Assembly (NCBI GenBank): GCA_903813345.2
Contig: CAIIXF020000012.1
Span: forward strand, 24,442,184 to 24,506,183
DNA from: Owenia fusiformis
Lineage: Eukaryota > Annelida > Polychaeta > Sabellida > Oweniidae
Direction: 5' to 3'
DNA: 64,000 bases
Shown here in pieces: positions 27,201 to 42,200 of this stretch. The notes beneath the pieces are model-generated. The model had not been told where the DNA came from, did no database searches, and was given only the letters and a program-made list of their open reading frames with translations. The translations under genes and the position numbers were made by a program. Each line of letters starts with the position of its first letter. The first letter of the stretch is position 1.

Positions 27201-30200
27201 CTTGCTTGGTACCGATCCCATCAACATCAAGCTCTGTCAGGGACTTTAAGAAATTGGATTCAGACAACATACTCTTGGCAGACTTCCAGGAGACCTCTCT
27301 GATGCCTCTCAGGACTACGATACACTCACAGACAATCTGTACAGGCTTGGGAGGCTTGGCAAATGATCTGTAGGAAGTAAAGTTGGTAAAGTAAAGTCAC
27401 ATGTTTACATGCTATTTGTAAGGTATATATATTGTAGAACCCTAGAGGGTTATAATGGTACCTGTTCACTGTTACCTTCTAGGTTAAATAAAAGTTGGTT
27501 TTGTTAATTTTGTCCTTTATCTTAATATATTATTTATTTATTTATTTATTTTGTTTATTTATTTTGTTAAAGTGTCACCTATTGTGCAAAATAGCCAGCC
27601 CAAATTGGGCTTATGAGCCACATGAAACATTTAATTATTAATCTATTATATATGTGATTCATTCTTATATTAAAAATATATATACAATATAATTCATGAA
27701 TTAAGATTTGTATATGGAGTACCCGATAATATCATTCAATATTTAGTTCTATTATATAATGAAATCTGACTTCTCGCTTACATCTCTTCATAATCTAATA
27801 ATTAGTTCAGCAAAAATGCCTCTTTTCTTTTTTTATTAATATATTTCATGATGAAGTATTGTAAAGGGATTGAAGTATTGTAAAGGGATTGAAGTATTGT
27901 AAAGGGATTCAGCATTTATCTAATATAAGATAGAGATGTGCATGTACCTGATCTCAGTGACATCAGACTTGTCAAGGTCCTCCAGGGCCAGTCGTGCAGC
28001 CTCCAGGGCAGGTAGGGCTTCAGCCAGGGAGTCCTCAGCATCCTTCTTCTCAACAGTGATTACCTTGCCTGCAAGGAGAGTAGCGTTATCAATGGTAAGG
28101 TTGGATGAAATATCTCCAAGAAATTGACTTTTTTCAAACGCAGCAGAAGATGAAATACCTTTTTATACCATACTCAGTGCCCACCCAATGGTTTTGCTAT
28201 TTTCAGTGCAATTCAGTTTTAGTGCAACATTTTAGGATTTTATACTTTCTAATACAACAAGAAATTGTAAAATAAATTTTTTTGCAGGTTGCAATAAGTT
28301 AATAATAATTTAATCCTATTTTGGATCTGAAACTGTAAGAAATACACTATGGTTTATTGGATTGGTCCCTTTACTCTTACCACTTACTTTGTTCTTCAAT
28401 CTCAACTGCCTTTGCTACGGCCAGTTCCTTCTTCTCTGTAGCCTGACTGGTTGCAGCTGTGATCTCAGACAGAAGGATCTCACAGGCAGCTGTCTTCTCT
28501 GTGACTGCAACTTTCTGAACAGCCAACTTTTCATTCAGTTCGTTCAGTTGTTCACTAGCCTCAGCTAGCTTCTGCATGCCTCCTCCGAGACGTTCACACT
28601 ATAATATAATAGGATGTTTTTAACTATAGTATACATGTACAAGGCATAAACATGCAAAATATCACCACCTACCATTAGTATTCTATGTTAAAAAACTTGA
28701 AATGTAAACACTCTGCCAATCCAAAAACTTTACAGGCGTTGACTGAAGAACACCTACTGCCACTGTCATCTTAAAAAATATTAAATAGAAAGCTTTCCTT
28801 GAAAAAAATAGAAAGCTTTTCTTGATAAAATACTTAACAGAAAGCTTTACTTGATCAAATACTAAAGAGAAAGCTTTACTTGAGAAAATACAAAGATCAA
28901 AAATGTTCACCTGGGACAATATGTAGGCATCTTTCTCTTCGAGTAGTTTTAAGTAGCTGTTGATGTAATCTAGGTAGTTCTTGGGTGTACTGAAGTTAAC
29001 ACGTCTCAGTTTCTGCTGGAACACTTTGCTGTAGTCATTCACTGACAGATGGACTTGCACTATGTGGGATACTACACTCTCTCTGTGTTCTTCAGGAATT
29101 AGTTCATTCTGAAATATAAAGGAATGAATGGTAGAACCTCATCCAAACACCGATTTCAATATGGCATTAGCTTTAGATATGTTCAAAGGAAATCTTGAGT
29201 TTTTGTAATATTGCCAAGTGGGCTTCCTCATAGCATAAATACAGTGATACCTGTACATCTGAACACTATTTAGCTCTTATATGAACACATCTAAATGTGA
29301 ACAATTTGTCTTGGTCCCAAGTTTGTTTTCTCCGGGATTAACTTTAAATAAACCTTGAGATGTAAACACCTGCTGATCTAAATACTTTTGACCAGTCCTA
29401 ATGGCTTTCGAGTTGAAAGGTTCTACTGTAAGCTTATTGATAATTTATACTCACGTCAGCTGAAATGAAGACACTAGCCACCGCGAGCAGGGCTTGCTTA
29501 GGCCAGGGGAAGAACCAATCAATGCTTGCGTTATTGACGAGACCAGGGAAGTTACGGCACCTGTTACGTAACGTATCTCCTACTGGTGACATTGCCATGA
29601 CGATGTGGAGGTTGTTAGCGCACTTTGTCACAAAATATTGCCAGATACTTTCTCTAGCAGGTGCAGAGCCAGCCTTCAAAGCCTCGTTTCGCATCTGAAA
29701 GAAATTAAGTTCAGTGTGAAAAAGTCGTAAAATCGTTTTCAAATGTTTTGGAAAAATACTAATACAAGTGACAAAAATGGGAATAAAAATCAATATTTGT
29801 CAAACTATGGGATGAACATAAAAAAAAGGTCAGGGACAATACAAAACAAATGTTTAAATGAGACAATGTTTGAGGTTTCAATCCTGATCTCAAATGAATA
29901 TATGGGGAAAACTATATGAGGAAACTATACATAAATGAATGGATGAAGGTAAAATGTAACACAAATTTTTTTTTTTATTAGTTTTTTGTCTATTTCATAT
30001 TTACTACCACCACAGTACATACGTGATTCCATGTTTTACCATATCTTCATGCATTTGGGTGAAATGTTTAATCTAAAGCAGTGAATGCAATAGAACTTTG
30101 CAATTAACCATGCCACCTTTAGGTACATCAAAGAAGTTATGATATATTGGATAGATTGATGATGTCATCCGTTGAAGGTTGCAATCTGCCCATGCAAAAA

Positions 30201-33200
30201 TAAAATAAACTTTGCTTATTTTGATAAAGTACAAACATCAATCTCGCCAATATACCATAATTCTTTGATTCACCATATAGGAAAGGTCTATTGTTCATTT
30301 TTGTGACATTTTCTTGATGTATTTCATTTGACAATAATACAGCACCTTCAAGCTTCAAACCCATTTTCAATTTTTAGGATGTTCTTAAATATCTTGTTCA
30401 GAAAGTATATACAAATAGTGAAATACATGCAATGCAAGGGTTGGGAGTCGTTTTACCAGAGAAATGGGAGGGGGGGGGGGCTTGAGATAGGTTACCCCTT
30501 TCACCAGATATGTATACTTTACATATATGCATTTACTTTTATCCACAGTAGTTGCAAACACTGTGAACAGAATACACAATACAAGGTACACTCCTCTCCA
30601 AAAGTTTGACAATCTTGGTTCCTTATTGGATAGTGTGATAAAGCCTGTTTGAATTTTAATCGGTTTTCTCAATTCCAATGGCCCAAGGTTAATAATCATT
30701 AATGATTTAAATGAACTTGATGAAATTTGATGAAAATTGCCAATGAGAAATAGGCTTAACACATGATCCAATAAGAAGGTCATGATTGCTAATTTTTTTG
30801 AGTGGAGCATAGCATATGATGTACATTGTAGCATATGATGTTCATTGTAGCATATGATCCACATTGTAGCAGATGGCATACATTGTAGCATATGATGTAC
30901 ATTGTAGTATATGATGTACATTGTAGCATATGATGTACATTGTAGCATCGATATACATTGTACCATATGATGGACATTGTAGTATATGATGGACATTGTA
31001 GCATACGATGTACATTCAAGCTCACTATAGAGCATTCTCCATGCAGATATATAATCTAGACATTCTAAACATGTCACAATGTTTGCAACGAGACATTTAC
31101 TGATATAACAGTATGTACTTGGAGGTACCTTGTCCTTTTTTAATTGATGGGCAATCTGAAATGTGGACATTCAATCAAAATAACAGTGTAAATAGAGAAA
31201 AAAGGCATTAACATGCAAAATGTCACCACCTGCCAAACACCAACCGCTGCCACGAAAAGTTGGAGACCACGTGGGGTGGTGACATTAAAATTATGGTACG
31301 TATATTTTTGTCTCAGAGGTAATGTTATGTAACTTGAAGCAAAACTTCCATATCATATCCAATTGAGCAAATACATGAGCAAGAAATAGTTCAAAAAATG
31401 TTAATTAAAATACTAGTATCAAATTCAAATGCTGAAATTGATCATTTTCCACATACCTGTCCAATGATTGCATCTTTCTCATCATCAGGGTAGAGAGCAG
31501 GGACCATACCTGAGGTCAACATGTTGTTAATCAACTCAAGGAAACCTGAAATTATAGTTGATATAATGTTACAATGTGAAAGAAAAAGTTGGAGGCACAT
31601 AGAAGCTCTGTCATGCTAAAGTTGGAAAAAGGTTATAAAAATCATGGAATGACAGAATTTAACAATTGAATGTACAAAGGAGTCCAACAAGCATAGAAAT
31701 AGAATTCCATACATCCACACCTCCCTTACCTGAACACCTCTCAATATGAACAATTTTTTGTCACATTTTTTGGAGTTTTAAATTTTCCATAGATAAGCTT
31801 TGTTAAAAAACCTTGATAGGTGAACACCACACTTTTCTCAGGAAAAAACAGTGCGTCTTTCTCGTATATGCTGCTTAAATAATCAAAATTAAAATGTCAG
31901 TTTCTCACCTTCTTCTATGACATCTTGGTCCTTGAAGAGGAAGACAACTTTCTTGTTCTCTATACCTAGTTTGTTGTATAGAACCTTGAGATCTTCCCTG
32001 AAGTTGTTCTCACTGTAGCCTCTACTCAGTGTAATCTCAAAGACCTGAGGAGGAACAAAGCAAGATATGTATAACAGAATGTTACCATGCATACAAGACC
32101 TAACATAATGGATGTTTTTAGAGCCCACTCCCCCTTATAAGTGCCCCCACTTCACAAAGATCAAGAAATATTGAGGTATGATTAAGTTGACAAATACATC
32201 AGGAAAAATAAAAAGAAAGAAAGAAAGAAGAAATGAAGTAAAGTGTTTGTGTACCAAATAAAGATTTTTGATAGAGACTTATAGAATGCCAGCTTAGCTA
32301 AGCTGTCTCTAGCACATGATACAAAACTTTTTATCGTCAACTTAGGCAAGATAAAATAATGTCAATTTATCATTTATAGCAACTCATTAATTTAAATTCA
32401 TACAGGCTTACATATTTGAAAATTACATTTTAACATGTTCAGCTTTCTCTTTCAGAAAAACCTTGATACAAGTGATTTATACTATAATTTTTACTAAGCA
32501 TACCTCACACTGAGCAGTAAAGGCAGCCAATCGTGTCAGAGATTGCTTGCCACTCCCACCAACACCAACCAATAAGGCGTGACCTTGGTCCATACGGATG
32601 ACTCTGTGTATGCGGGTGAGATGGTCCAGTGCGTCGTCAAACAGTACAAGATGCATGGCTGTGTGGTGCTCATTATATTCCTCCATTATCTGAAATAATA
32701 AAATTAATGTTTGTTTTTTGGATATTTTCTGTTGGTCCAGGTCATATGACACCACATCAACACATGGCATAGTATCTTCAAGTTGAGTTGAACTTTCAAT
32801 AGTGCTATTTTTCAATAATTGTTCTTTAGCATTTCAGGTGTATCAAATTAATGTCTGTTCATAAGATGGCTTTCTTACTTTAGTCATTCCAATTGTGCTT
32901 ACGTATTTGTATGTTTTTTTACAATTTTGCTAACACTTCAATAGGCATCATCATAATCTGACCCCTCCTCCTCCCCTATTCCATCATTCATCCATTCACT
33001 TACCTCTTGGAAGAGTGCCTTAGCAGCATCAAAGTCCTGTATGTCTTCATATAGTCTGGGTTCACTCTCCTCAAGGGCTGTCCTATAGTCACCATACAGT
33101 ATAGGCTCCCTGGTGACAAACCCAAGCTCGCTAGGGTAGTTGGCTTCTACGAGTTCTTTTATCATACCCTAAATTAGATAACAATCCATATGCTATAGTT

Positions 33201-36200
33201 TTTCAACTTGATAAAATCAAAAATAGATTTAAAATAATATGGAATATGGGTTACACCCCCTCTATTATATGGATATCACTGAGAAAGTATCATATTAGCA
33301 AACAAACAGTATAGTGGCAATAAATCGTTCATATACCTGTTCTATTTTGAAATTAAAAATGATTCACCCCATGATACGGTAATGAAGGTACCAAGTAATT
33401 GTAACAAACACAAGGCATTAAATATTTTTCATTGCAATACAGTAAAATATGGAAAAGTGGAACACCTTTAGGGTTACTTAATATTTTTAAAGTTAAATGT
33501 GTTTTAAGTTAAATCTGTTCAACTTATGGTGTTAAACTAACAGAGGTGTTCCACTTAATAGGATTCACTGTACTATTTATTGTTCAACCCTTATACATAA
33601 TACTTTCAAATAATGTAGCATAAGAAGCATGTTAACCACATGCAGTTTAAACAGAAAACTCACTTGTACTGCAGTTTGGTCTGACTCTTGTATTAGCCTA
33701 TCATAGATGACACGTAGGCACTCAACCCTTATACATAATACTTTCAAATAATGTAGCATAAGAAGCATGTTAACCACATGCAGTTTAAACAGAGAACTCA
33801 CTTGTACTGCAGTTTGGTCTGACTCTTGTATTAGCCTATCATAGATGACTCGGAGGCACTCATTGCGCCAGACTCTCACAAACTTGTTAATTTTCTCAAA
33901 CCTATCAGGAGTGGTAGAGACAAGGCCATTATAGATCCTGGAGAGATCCCTCAAGTTGAAGATATAGTGGAATTTGCTTGGGGTTGGGGGAAGCTCAGCT
34001 ACAATACGCCTAGAAACAATAACAAAGATTAAACAATGCGCCTCTAGGAAGGAATTATGTTGTACTGAGGAAGCCACCTGAATAAATTATAGCTTATAGT
34101 TTCAGATCAAATAATAAGGATGTTTTTGGATGTTTTTTTCTTTCAAAGATCAAAACAATAAAATTTATCACAGGCTTTTCTTGTTTAAAGTCTGTCTCAT
34201 CTAGTTGATGGTGATAGCTTGAGATTCTTAACATTTGTATCTTTATTTTGTATCTTTATCTATTTCAAAATACTTATCCTAATATTTGACATTCCTGGTA
34301 AACATTTTGAAGAAACAACTGAAGAAAAATGTTGAAAAACACAATAAAGTACCTATACAACTCCATGGTCATTTTGGTAATTGTGGACACATGTTGTTGT
34401 ATTTCCTTCTCAAATGGCTCACAATGCCCAGTCAGGATTGAGCTATAGATGTGAAACAGAGACTCATCAGACGGGAATGTCATATTGAAAACGCTGAACA
34501 AGCTGATGAATCTGGGATCTACATCGTTACGGCCGCCACCTGGTTTTCCCATTGCAGCGATGTAGCTAATGTCTTTGATGTTCTTCCAGTTGAGGTCTTT
34601 GCCACGATCATAGATGCCACCACGCTCAACTAGCAGCTTGAGTAGGGCTATGGGCTGTTGAGTACCATACTCATCCACCTGTGGAACAATTTAAAATATG
34701 AATTTTCAATTTCGATTTCAATCTTTTTAATCATGTACCTCACAAGGCCATACAATGTATATTCTATTAATATGAGATGATGACAGAAATGTTTTATATT
34801 CAATATATTTACATACTTTAGTTTTTCAGACTAATCAAAAATAATGGGCATCAAAAACACGTGTTTCCATAACAAGTGAAATATTTATTTATCTTTGTTG
34901 GAAGATTCATATAACCATTTTGAATTTTAATCATTTTCCTCAATTCCAATAGCCTAAGGTTAAAAATTATGATTTAAATGAACTTGATTAAATTTGATGA
35001 AAATTGCCAAAGAGAGATAGGCTTAACACATGATCCAATAAGGGGGTCATGATTGCTTGTTGAGTAGAGTGCAGCATATGATGTACATTGTAGCATTGAT
35101 AAGGAACTATTACACAAAATATTAAACACAATAGATATGCCATTATGCAAAAACTCCCAACTGCCTGTCTGCCAATGGCAATTATTTTTCTCTCTTGGCA
35201 ATGAATTTTTTGCTTATTGGGCAATGGACTGAATGCCAATATGTTAAATTGGGCAATCATGTTTTCAACTTTTGTTTTTAACCCCCGAAGCCATCCATAC
35301 CTGTGGCATGTTCATATCATCAATAAATATGACAAGACGTTTCCCAGGGGGTGGACCATAGGTGTCCTTGGTTCTCTTCTCAACGTTAGCCTCCAAGTTC
35401 CTCTGTACGTCCAGGCTCGTTGTTCTTGACGAGAAGTTCATGTTCAGGAGCAGCTGTAACAATAATAGATTATTTCGTTAATACTAATACAAATCAAGTT
35501 GAAGGTATTCTTGTGTAGCTACGTTCCATTGTAGTTACATTGTATTTCTATAAGGTTTCAGAGTACTTATTGGAGCATGAATTTAAAAAATTTCAATGAG
35601 TAAGAAAATTGCACAAATATGATGACAGAAGTGGTCACAGTAAAGCCAAAGGATTCAAATAGTATGCAATGCATGCAATCAAGTTTACTAGAATACAAAT
35701 CTAAATAATCAAAAATTAAAAAGTATTTAACAGAAAACGTATAAACGTTTAAGACAAGCAATTTGAAATAATGGAACATACATTTGCCTCTGCATCCATA
35801 TCTCTTAGGAAATTAGCTGTTGTCGCAGTCTTTGAGGTTCCTGTCTCTCCGACCAATAACGCTGGCCGTCTGATCCCAGTCTGGAGCCGTAACAACCAAT
35901 CAGCTCGCACTGTATCAACCGTTGGTACTAGAATCTCATTGTATTTTTTCTCGGGATCGTGGATGTATTTTGGTACGAGGTTGTTCCAAGGAATCCACTG
36001 TTTCTTATCTCCATCCCAGAAATACTCAAAGAGTGTGGAGTTGGATGGTAATTCACCTGAAAATCATTACAGATATATAGGCTCTTCATTTAGAAAAAGT
36101 CAAAATTCCGAAGATTCGTTATATAAATTCATTGAAATTGAACAGAGTGTATAAAGCTGGATGGCAATTCACCTGAAAATCATTACAGATACATATTAGC

Positions 36201-39200
36201 CGGGATGATGTAAATGGGAGTCTCTTCATTTGGAAAAAGTCCAAATTCTGAAGATTTGTTATATAAATTCATTGGATTTGAACAGAATGTGTGGAAAACC
36301 CAGGAGAGGGCAATTCTATTTTTCGAGAATGTGCCAGGGTACCAAAATAGAAGATTATTGTGTTTTCAAACAATCAAACTCTAGCAAATCAATTACAATA
36401 GATTTACAATAATTATACAATAAAACTTATGGCTTGCCTGTCTAAATCAGATGATGTTTTATTTTATAATCAACACTTTGTCAACATCCAAAGTAAGACC
36501 ATCTAGGAACTCAACTGATCATATGCCATCAACACTAATCTCAATACACAGTGATCTCCACAGGATTTTTTCTCAAGTGGGTGCAAAATACTCATTTTCA
36601 CAATTCGGACTAAAATTGGTGAAAATATGCCAATTTTTCATGCTTTTTCTCATTTTCAAGTGGGTGCAAATGGATTTTCAGATGGGTGCAAGCCTATTTT
36701 CAAAATCTCAGGTGGTTGCTGCGCCCACTTGCTTTAATGCTGGGGAGATCACTGATACAAAATACTTCAATTAATACAAAGTATTAACAACTGCCTTAAC
36801 ACATAACTACACATTTTACTTAAAATATTTTCAGTTATTTTACCTATTGTGGCGTAACATTGTACCTCCTCACCATCTATGGTATTAAATACAATTTATG
36901 ATAAAAAACAGGCTCGTAGCCAGGATTTGTCAAGGGGGGTTCACTTTTTGAAAAATTCCAGGGGGGATTCACTTTTGACAATTTTGGTCCAAAAATGGCA
37001 AAAATCACTTAAAAGGTGCCCGGAATGATGAAAAACTGCATGATTTTGAGAGAACGGGCCTGAATAATCTCAAAGAATTACTTATGTCATCAATGCGAGC
37101 AGGAAACTGGCAACAAAAGCAAAGGGTTTCAAGAAAATAAAAATAGCATAAAAAATCATTTAAAGAATGATACAGAAATTCATGGTTATTATGATTTATA
37201 GGACAGGAATGTAATATGAATGTAGAATGCAAACATTAATGAATAAAAAATTCAGGAGTGTAGAAAAAGTAAACATAATGCACATAAAGATATACATAAA
37301 GACATACATGTAGTTCAAAACTAGTAAAAGTGGACAATGTACCTGGTCCCGCCATCTTTCCTTCATCATCCACCATAGTCATTGATGCAATATACTTGAC
37401 ATAATTATCAAACTTGATGCGTCCATCTTCCAGAAGCCCCGCCCCTAAGGACCAGTAGAGACACTGTAGGAAATAAGCCTCCATGAGATCAAACTCCTCC
37501 CCGACATCCTTCACCAGTAAAGAGTCCAGCATCATGGCCAGTTGGGTCACCTATAGAATAGCAATTATGATTGTGGGTATTATTTAGATACCAAGGCTAA
37601 CTTTAATCAAACATCGTAAAATTACAAGTCTTAAAATTATTTTACTCTTTTGCAAACAGACTTGCAAAACAAACTTGAAAATGTTTGAAGCACTTGACCC
37701 CTGGGATCCCGGGAATGTTTAGATGATATCCCCTAATTTTTGAGGAATGTGGTTTTAATAATATAAGCCACCAATGAAACTGAAGTCACTATATTTCAAT
37801 TAACACTAAGTTAATGGGCCACAAGATTTTGAAAGTATTCAAACTACAGAAATGTTCTACTTGCCAGTACTCCACCTACAGGGGTGTTCCACTTAGTTCC
37901 ACATGATAGTTTTATACTGTACATAGGCATTCTTACTTACCATGTTAAGATTTGTGAGAGGGACAATTGTCTTGAGTTTCTCCTGTTGTTTCCCATCCAC
38001 AATGCCTTCAATTATCATGTCTATACAGTTGGGCACATACTTCTCAAACAACCTGCAAAAAAACATGAGTTAAAACTTAAGTTAGCCTAAACCTTAAGGA
38101 CATAGCGAAAATCAATTAGGCCATAAGAAGTAGATTCTTTGTTTTGCATCCCCTGATTGGATGATTGGATTTTGCCAGGACGCAAAACAAAGAATCTACT
38201 TCTGATGGCCTCATGAAGTGTAATGAAATTAATAAAAACCAATTATTTTCCATCATCAAAATATGAAAAGACACTGGGGAAAACCTTGAAAGTAAACTAT
38301 GTTTACATTACATGTATACACTGGCTACTACTAACCTCATCAGGTCACCCTGTTCTTGCTTACTGGGCCTTCCATTGCACCATTTCTGCCAGAAGGGAGT
38401 GTAGCCAAGATTCTTAGGGTCTACAAACACCATACCACACCTAGACACTGTAGCAGGGGAGGCGTACTGGAGATCTGACACCTAGAAACATATACTAATA
38501 GTTATGTAGTTTTTTACATGTAAATGTCTTCTTTTTTCCTTCCTTTATAATTGTTATAATTTTTGTTTGTACATGTACTTGGCCCCAAGGGGTGTGAATG
38601 TAATTGAAGAATAAATAGGTATATGAGTTAAGGTAGGTGGAATAGAGTGAGAAACCTGAGGTAAATTACCAATTCCTAAATATAATTTTGCAAATATGAA
38701 AACTATGATGTCATAGTATGAGAACATCTGAGTTAGAAATTCTGAACTTAAGTAATTTTTATTTGTAATTTTCACCCAGGAAAAGTCAAATTTTATTTAA
38801 GCGTTAACCCTTTCGTGAACTTTTTTTTTGAGTATATAGTATATAGGAGGACAATAGAAGACTTTAAGCTTCTACGGTACCCAATGAGACGAAATCTGTT
38901 ATGTTGAAGTTTCAAATGAACAGTGAATATCCTACCTCGAACAGCAGCGCACAATGCTTCTGTAAACGAATTCTCTCTCCGTTCGCTAGGGTCAACAATC
39001 TGTTGTCGTCCATCACAGAATTCATATTCTCTACCCATAATGCATCTACATCTCCATCAAAAACGACATATTTTCGTTCACTTTTGTCTGTGGGTTTATT
39101 AATATCTCTGAAAATGTTTGAAAGAAGTCCATCTGTCCAATCACGAGTGGTTGGGTCTAAGATACCATAGAGTTCAACAACGCTGCGATCTTTTGGGTTC

Positions 39201-42200
39201 ATGGTGTACAACTTGGTGGCAAGGCCCAATCTGAAAAATATGGCAATTTGTGACTACTAGAGTTATGTATTCACTAGTTGCTTCTACTCTATCATTAACT
39301 AGATCAATGAAATAAACCTTTTGATAAAAAACACATCTTAACCAGCACAACGGCAACGCCAAAGCGTAGCGAATCCCATCGAATGGCTGGCATTTTTACA
39401 TATGAAATATAGCAAATATCATAAAATAACACCCTTAAGAAAGGCCACCATTTTCAAAATGGTTGATCACTAGCCAAGTTGTCATCAGAAGAGGTAATAT
39501 CACAAGGGGAAAGTGTACCCGTGTATATACAACCTACCGCCGAGCAAAGACCCGAAGATGTCTGAAAATGTAGGGGATAAGTTAAAAAACTCCTGTTTTA
39601 TATTGAATTTCTCAATATGAGAAATAGATAAAACACAGAATTGTTTGTAACCGATATAATTGTTGTTCCAGGCACTCATGTTTAGAGAATAATGAGTACT
39701 TAATGCAATATTTACTTTCAAATTGCTAAATTCAACTTCTAAATATTAGAATGACGTTTTACATCTTAAATAAGTAAGAACCATGGCTGTATTTACTCCA
39801 TTTGATTCAAAGATACAATAGGTGAAAATATATTACATTTGTTTCACTGCCATACGTTGCATATCACTGAAATCACCGGTGAAAGTTGAAAATGAAAGAC
39901 CCGATTATACCACAAGTATGATTCAATAGGACCCGATGCTACTGCCTGAGTATTCTGATTATACCGTGAGTAAAACCCGATGAGGTAGTGAGTAAGCTTT
40001 CGAATGATCATATATTAACATGAAGTATATCACAAATATTCCTGTTAATATGATATAATTCCCGCAGCACTATACGTCAACGTATGTGTCTCGCGAAGTT
40101 CTTTAAAACATTGAATTCATGCTTTCACTCGAATCACCATAATTTTCATTGTTGATGATATCACCACTTCTATCTGATTATGCTCATAATCCAATGAGTT
40201 TGGTACGTGTTATTTTGTATCTACCAAGACCGTAAACATATGAAAAATAGTTATATATTTTGATTGGTCTAAAATATGCAAAGTTTACCCGTTATGCTCA
40301 TTCGATCTCAATATTGAATAAAATAAGATATCAGTAGAAAGGCTACTAAAATGAAAAAAGATTGACCAGTGGAGATTAGGAACGTGACACATATTCATTT
40401 TAATCCATAAATATGGATAATAATTGATTTAAATGCAATTCATTCGCTCTCAAGTTTGACTAAAATATCAGTACAATGGCTCCTAAAATGAAGAAAGATC
40501 ATATTCATAATTGATTTAAACACAATTCCGCGCTTTTCCCATCCTCCAATGTTGATAGCCTAATTTCTGTTGTGTCAGTCTGGGTCAAAATGTTACAATA
40601 GTATTAATAACGAGTAACCCTTCTAATAAAGGCAATTAAATCAAGGTTCGAAAACTCCCAAAAGTAACACTAACACTATTTCATCATCAGCATGTCATAG
40701 ACTCGACGATATAATCAGATCTCAACAGATTTTACTCAAGTAATGTTCGGATTCTGAGATCATTTACTCAAGATATTTTCGGATCTTTATAATATTACTC
40801 GTCGATCACATCGGGTCCAATGTCTGATAACATCGGATCTTTTAGGACAAAGTTTATGTGAAGATTTTGCTGTTCAAAAGTGCTATTTTGACCTAATATT
40901 TTGACACTTAATATATTATACATATGACATACATTTACCGGCCCAAGTATGTCATCCAAGGGAATTGAAAGAAGTCCAATATTACCTTTATTGTCCATTT
41001 TCCTATTAAATGTAGTTAACCAAACATTTGATAGGCGGTATATGCGTGTCTTGCTCGGCGGTAGGTTGTATATACACGGGTACACTTTCCCCTCGTGTAA
41101 TATGCTTTTAAGAAGCCACATATAAAATTCTTAAAAAATCGCCAATGCTGGCTATTTTTTAAAATGGCCGCTTACTTCTCAAAATGTCATAAGACAGTAT
41201 GCAATCCTTACTAGATATAGTATTCACATATCAAATATGAACAAAATCACTCCAAAATTTTTGAGTCATAGTTAAAAATGTAATAAAAATGACAGCCATT
41301 TTTTAAAACGACCTCCTACTACGCGAAGTGTCATGAGACAGTGTGCAATTCCTTATATCCCTCCGAACTTCGTTCGATGGGATAATAAAGGCACATAATC
41401 AGCCATGAATTCTCTTGCAGCAAAGTCTAAATATACAATTTGTAACATATCAATGACATCAATCTGAATCTGAATCATTCTAACTTGCAATAGTGAAAAA
41501 TTACAGTACAGTTCCTACCTTTTAGTTTGTTTACTGTTCAGGACTGAAGATTTTCAATGCAAAATGTTCCTTTTGGATATTTAATACAGAAAAGTTCCAA
41601 CCAATTTGTACACTCAGTTATTGGATATCTTTGACACTTTCATTTAAAGCACGAAATTAGCCAATTTAAGAACAAGTTTATTAGTGTAATTCTTCACCTC
41701 TTCATATTGATACAAGAAACATGTACCCTGCTAAATCACCAAGATTGAATGACCAAACAAGCAATAAATGATATTATTAAATCAATCCTATTACATTTTA
41801 ACCAATAAAGTGATTCATCACATTCAGAAATTGCAATGTTAAAATTTGTGTTTTTTAATGATTATATTTTTCACTGCTTGTAACTAAAAAGCTGAAAAAC
41901 ATATCTTAAAGTTAAAACCATTACTTCTGAATTTTGAATTTACCTTGTCTCCAAACAGTCCAATGTAAAGCCTGCAACTCAGTATACCAATGATTGTTTT
42001 ATGAGGTGTGCTGGAGCTCGACTAGGGTCTAGTCAGAGCTTGTGTCAGGCTGGGCAGAGCTTAGACATGGTTGATATGTCGGATCACTGACAGTGGCTGG
42101 GTAAAACCAACCTTGTCTTTTGACCTGACACTGCTCGTGTCTGGGATTGGGGTGTTGTAATGTATATGGAACTAAAAGTTTTAAAGTTGATCAAAAGATG

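Larger units (their letters stand above)
29695..31456. other. Intron e36-e37
   Basis: 1.76 kb. Holds a G-run patch at 30466-30482, the 20-bp satellite at 30807-31017 and a small MITE at 31220-31285. No exon recognised. Confidence 0.5.
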
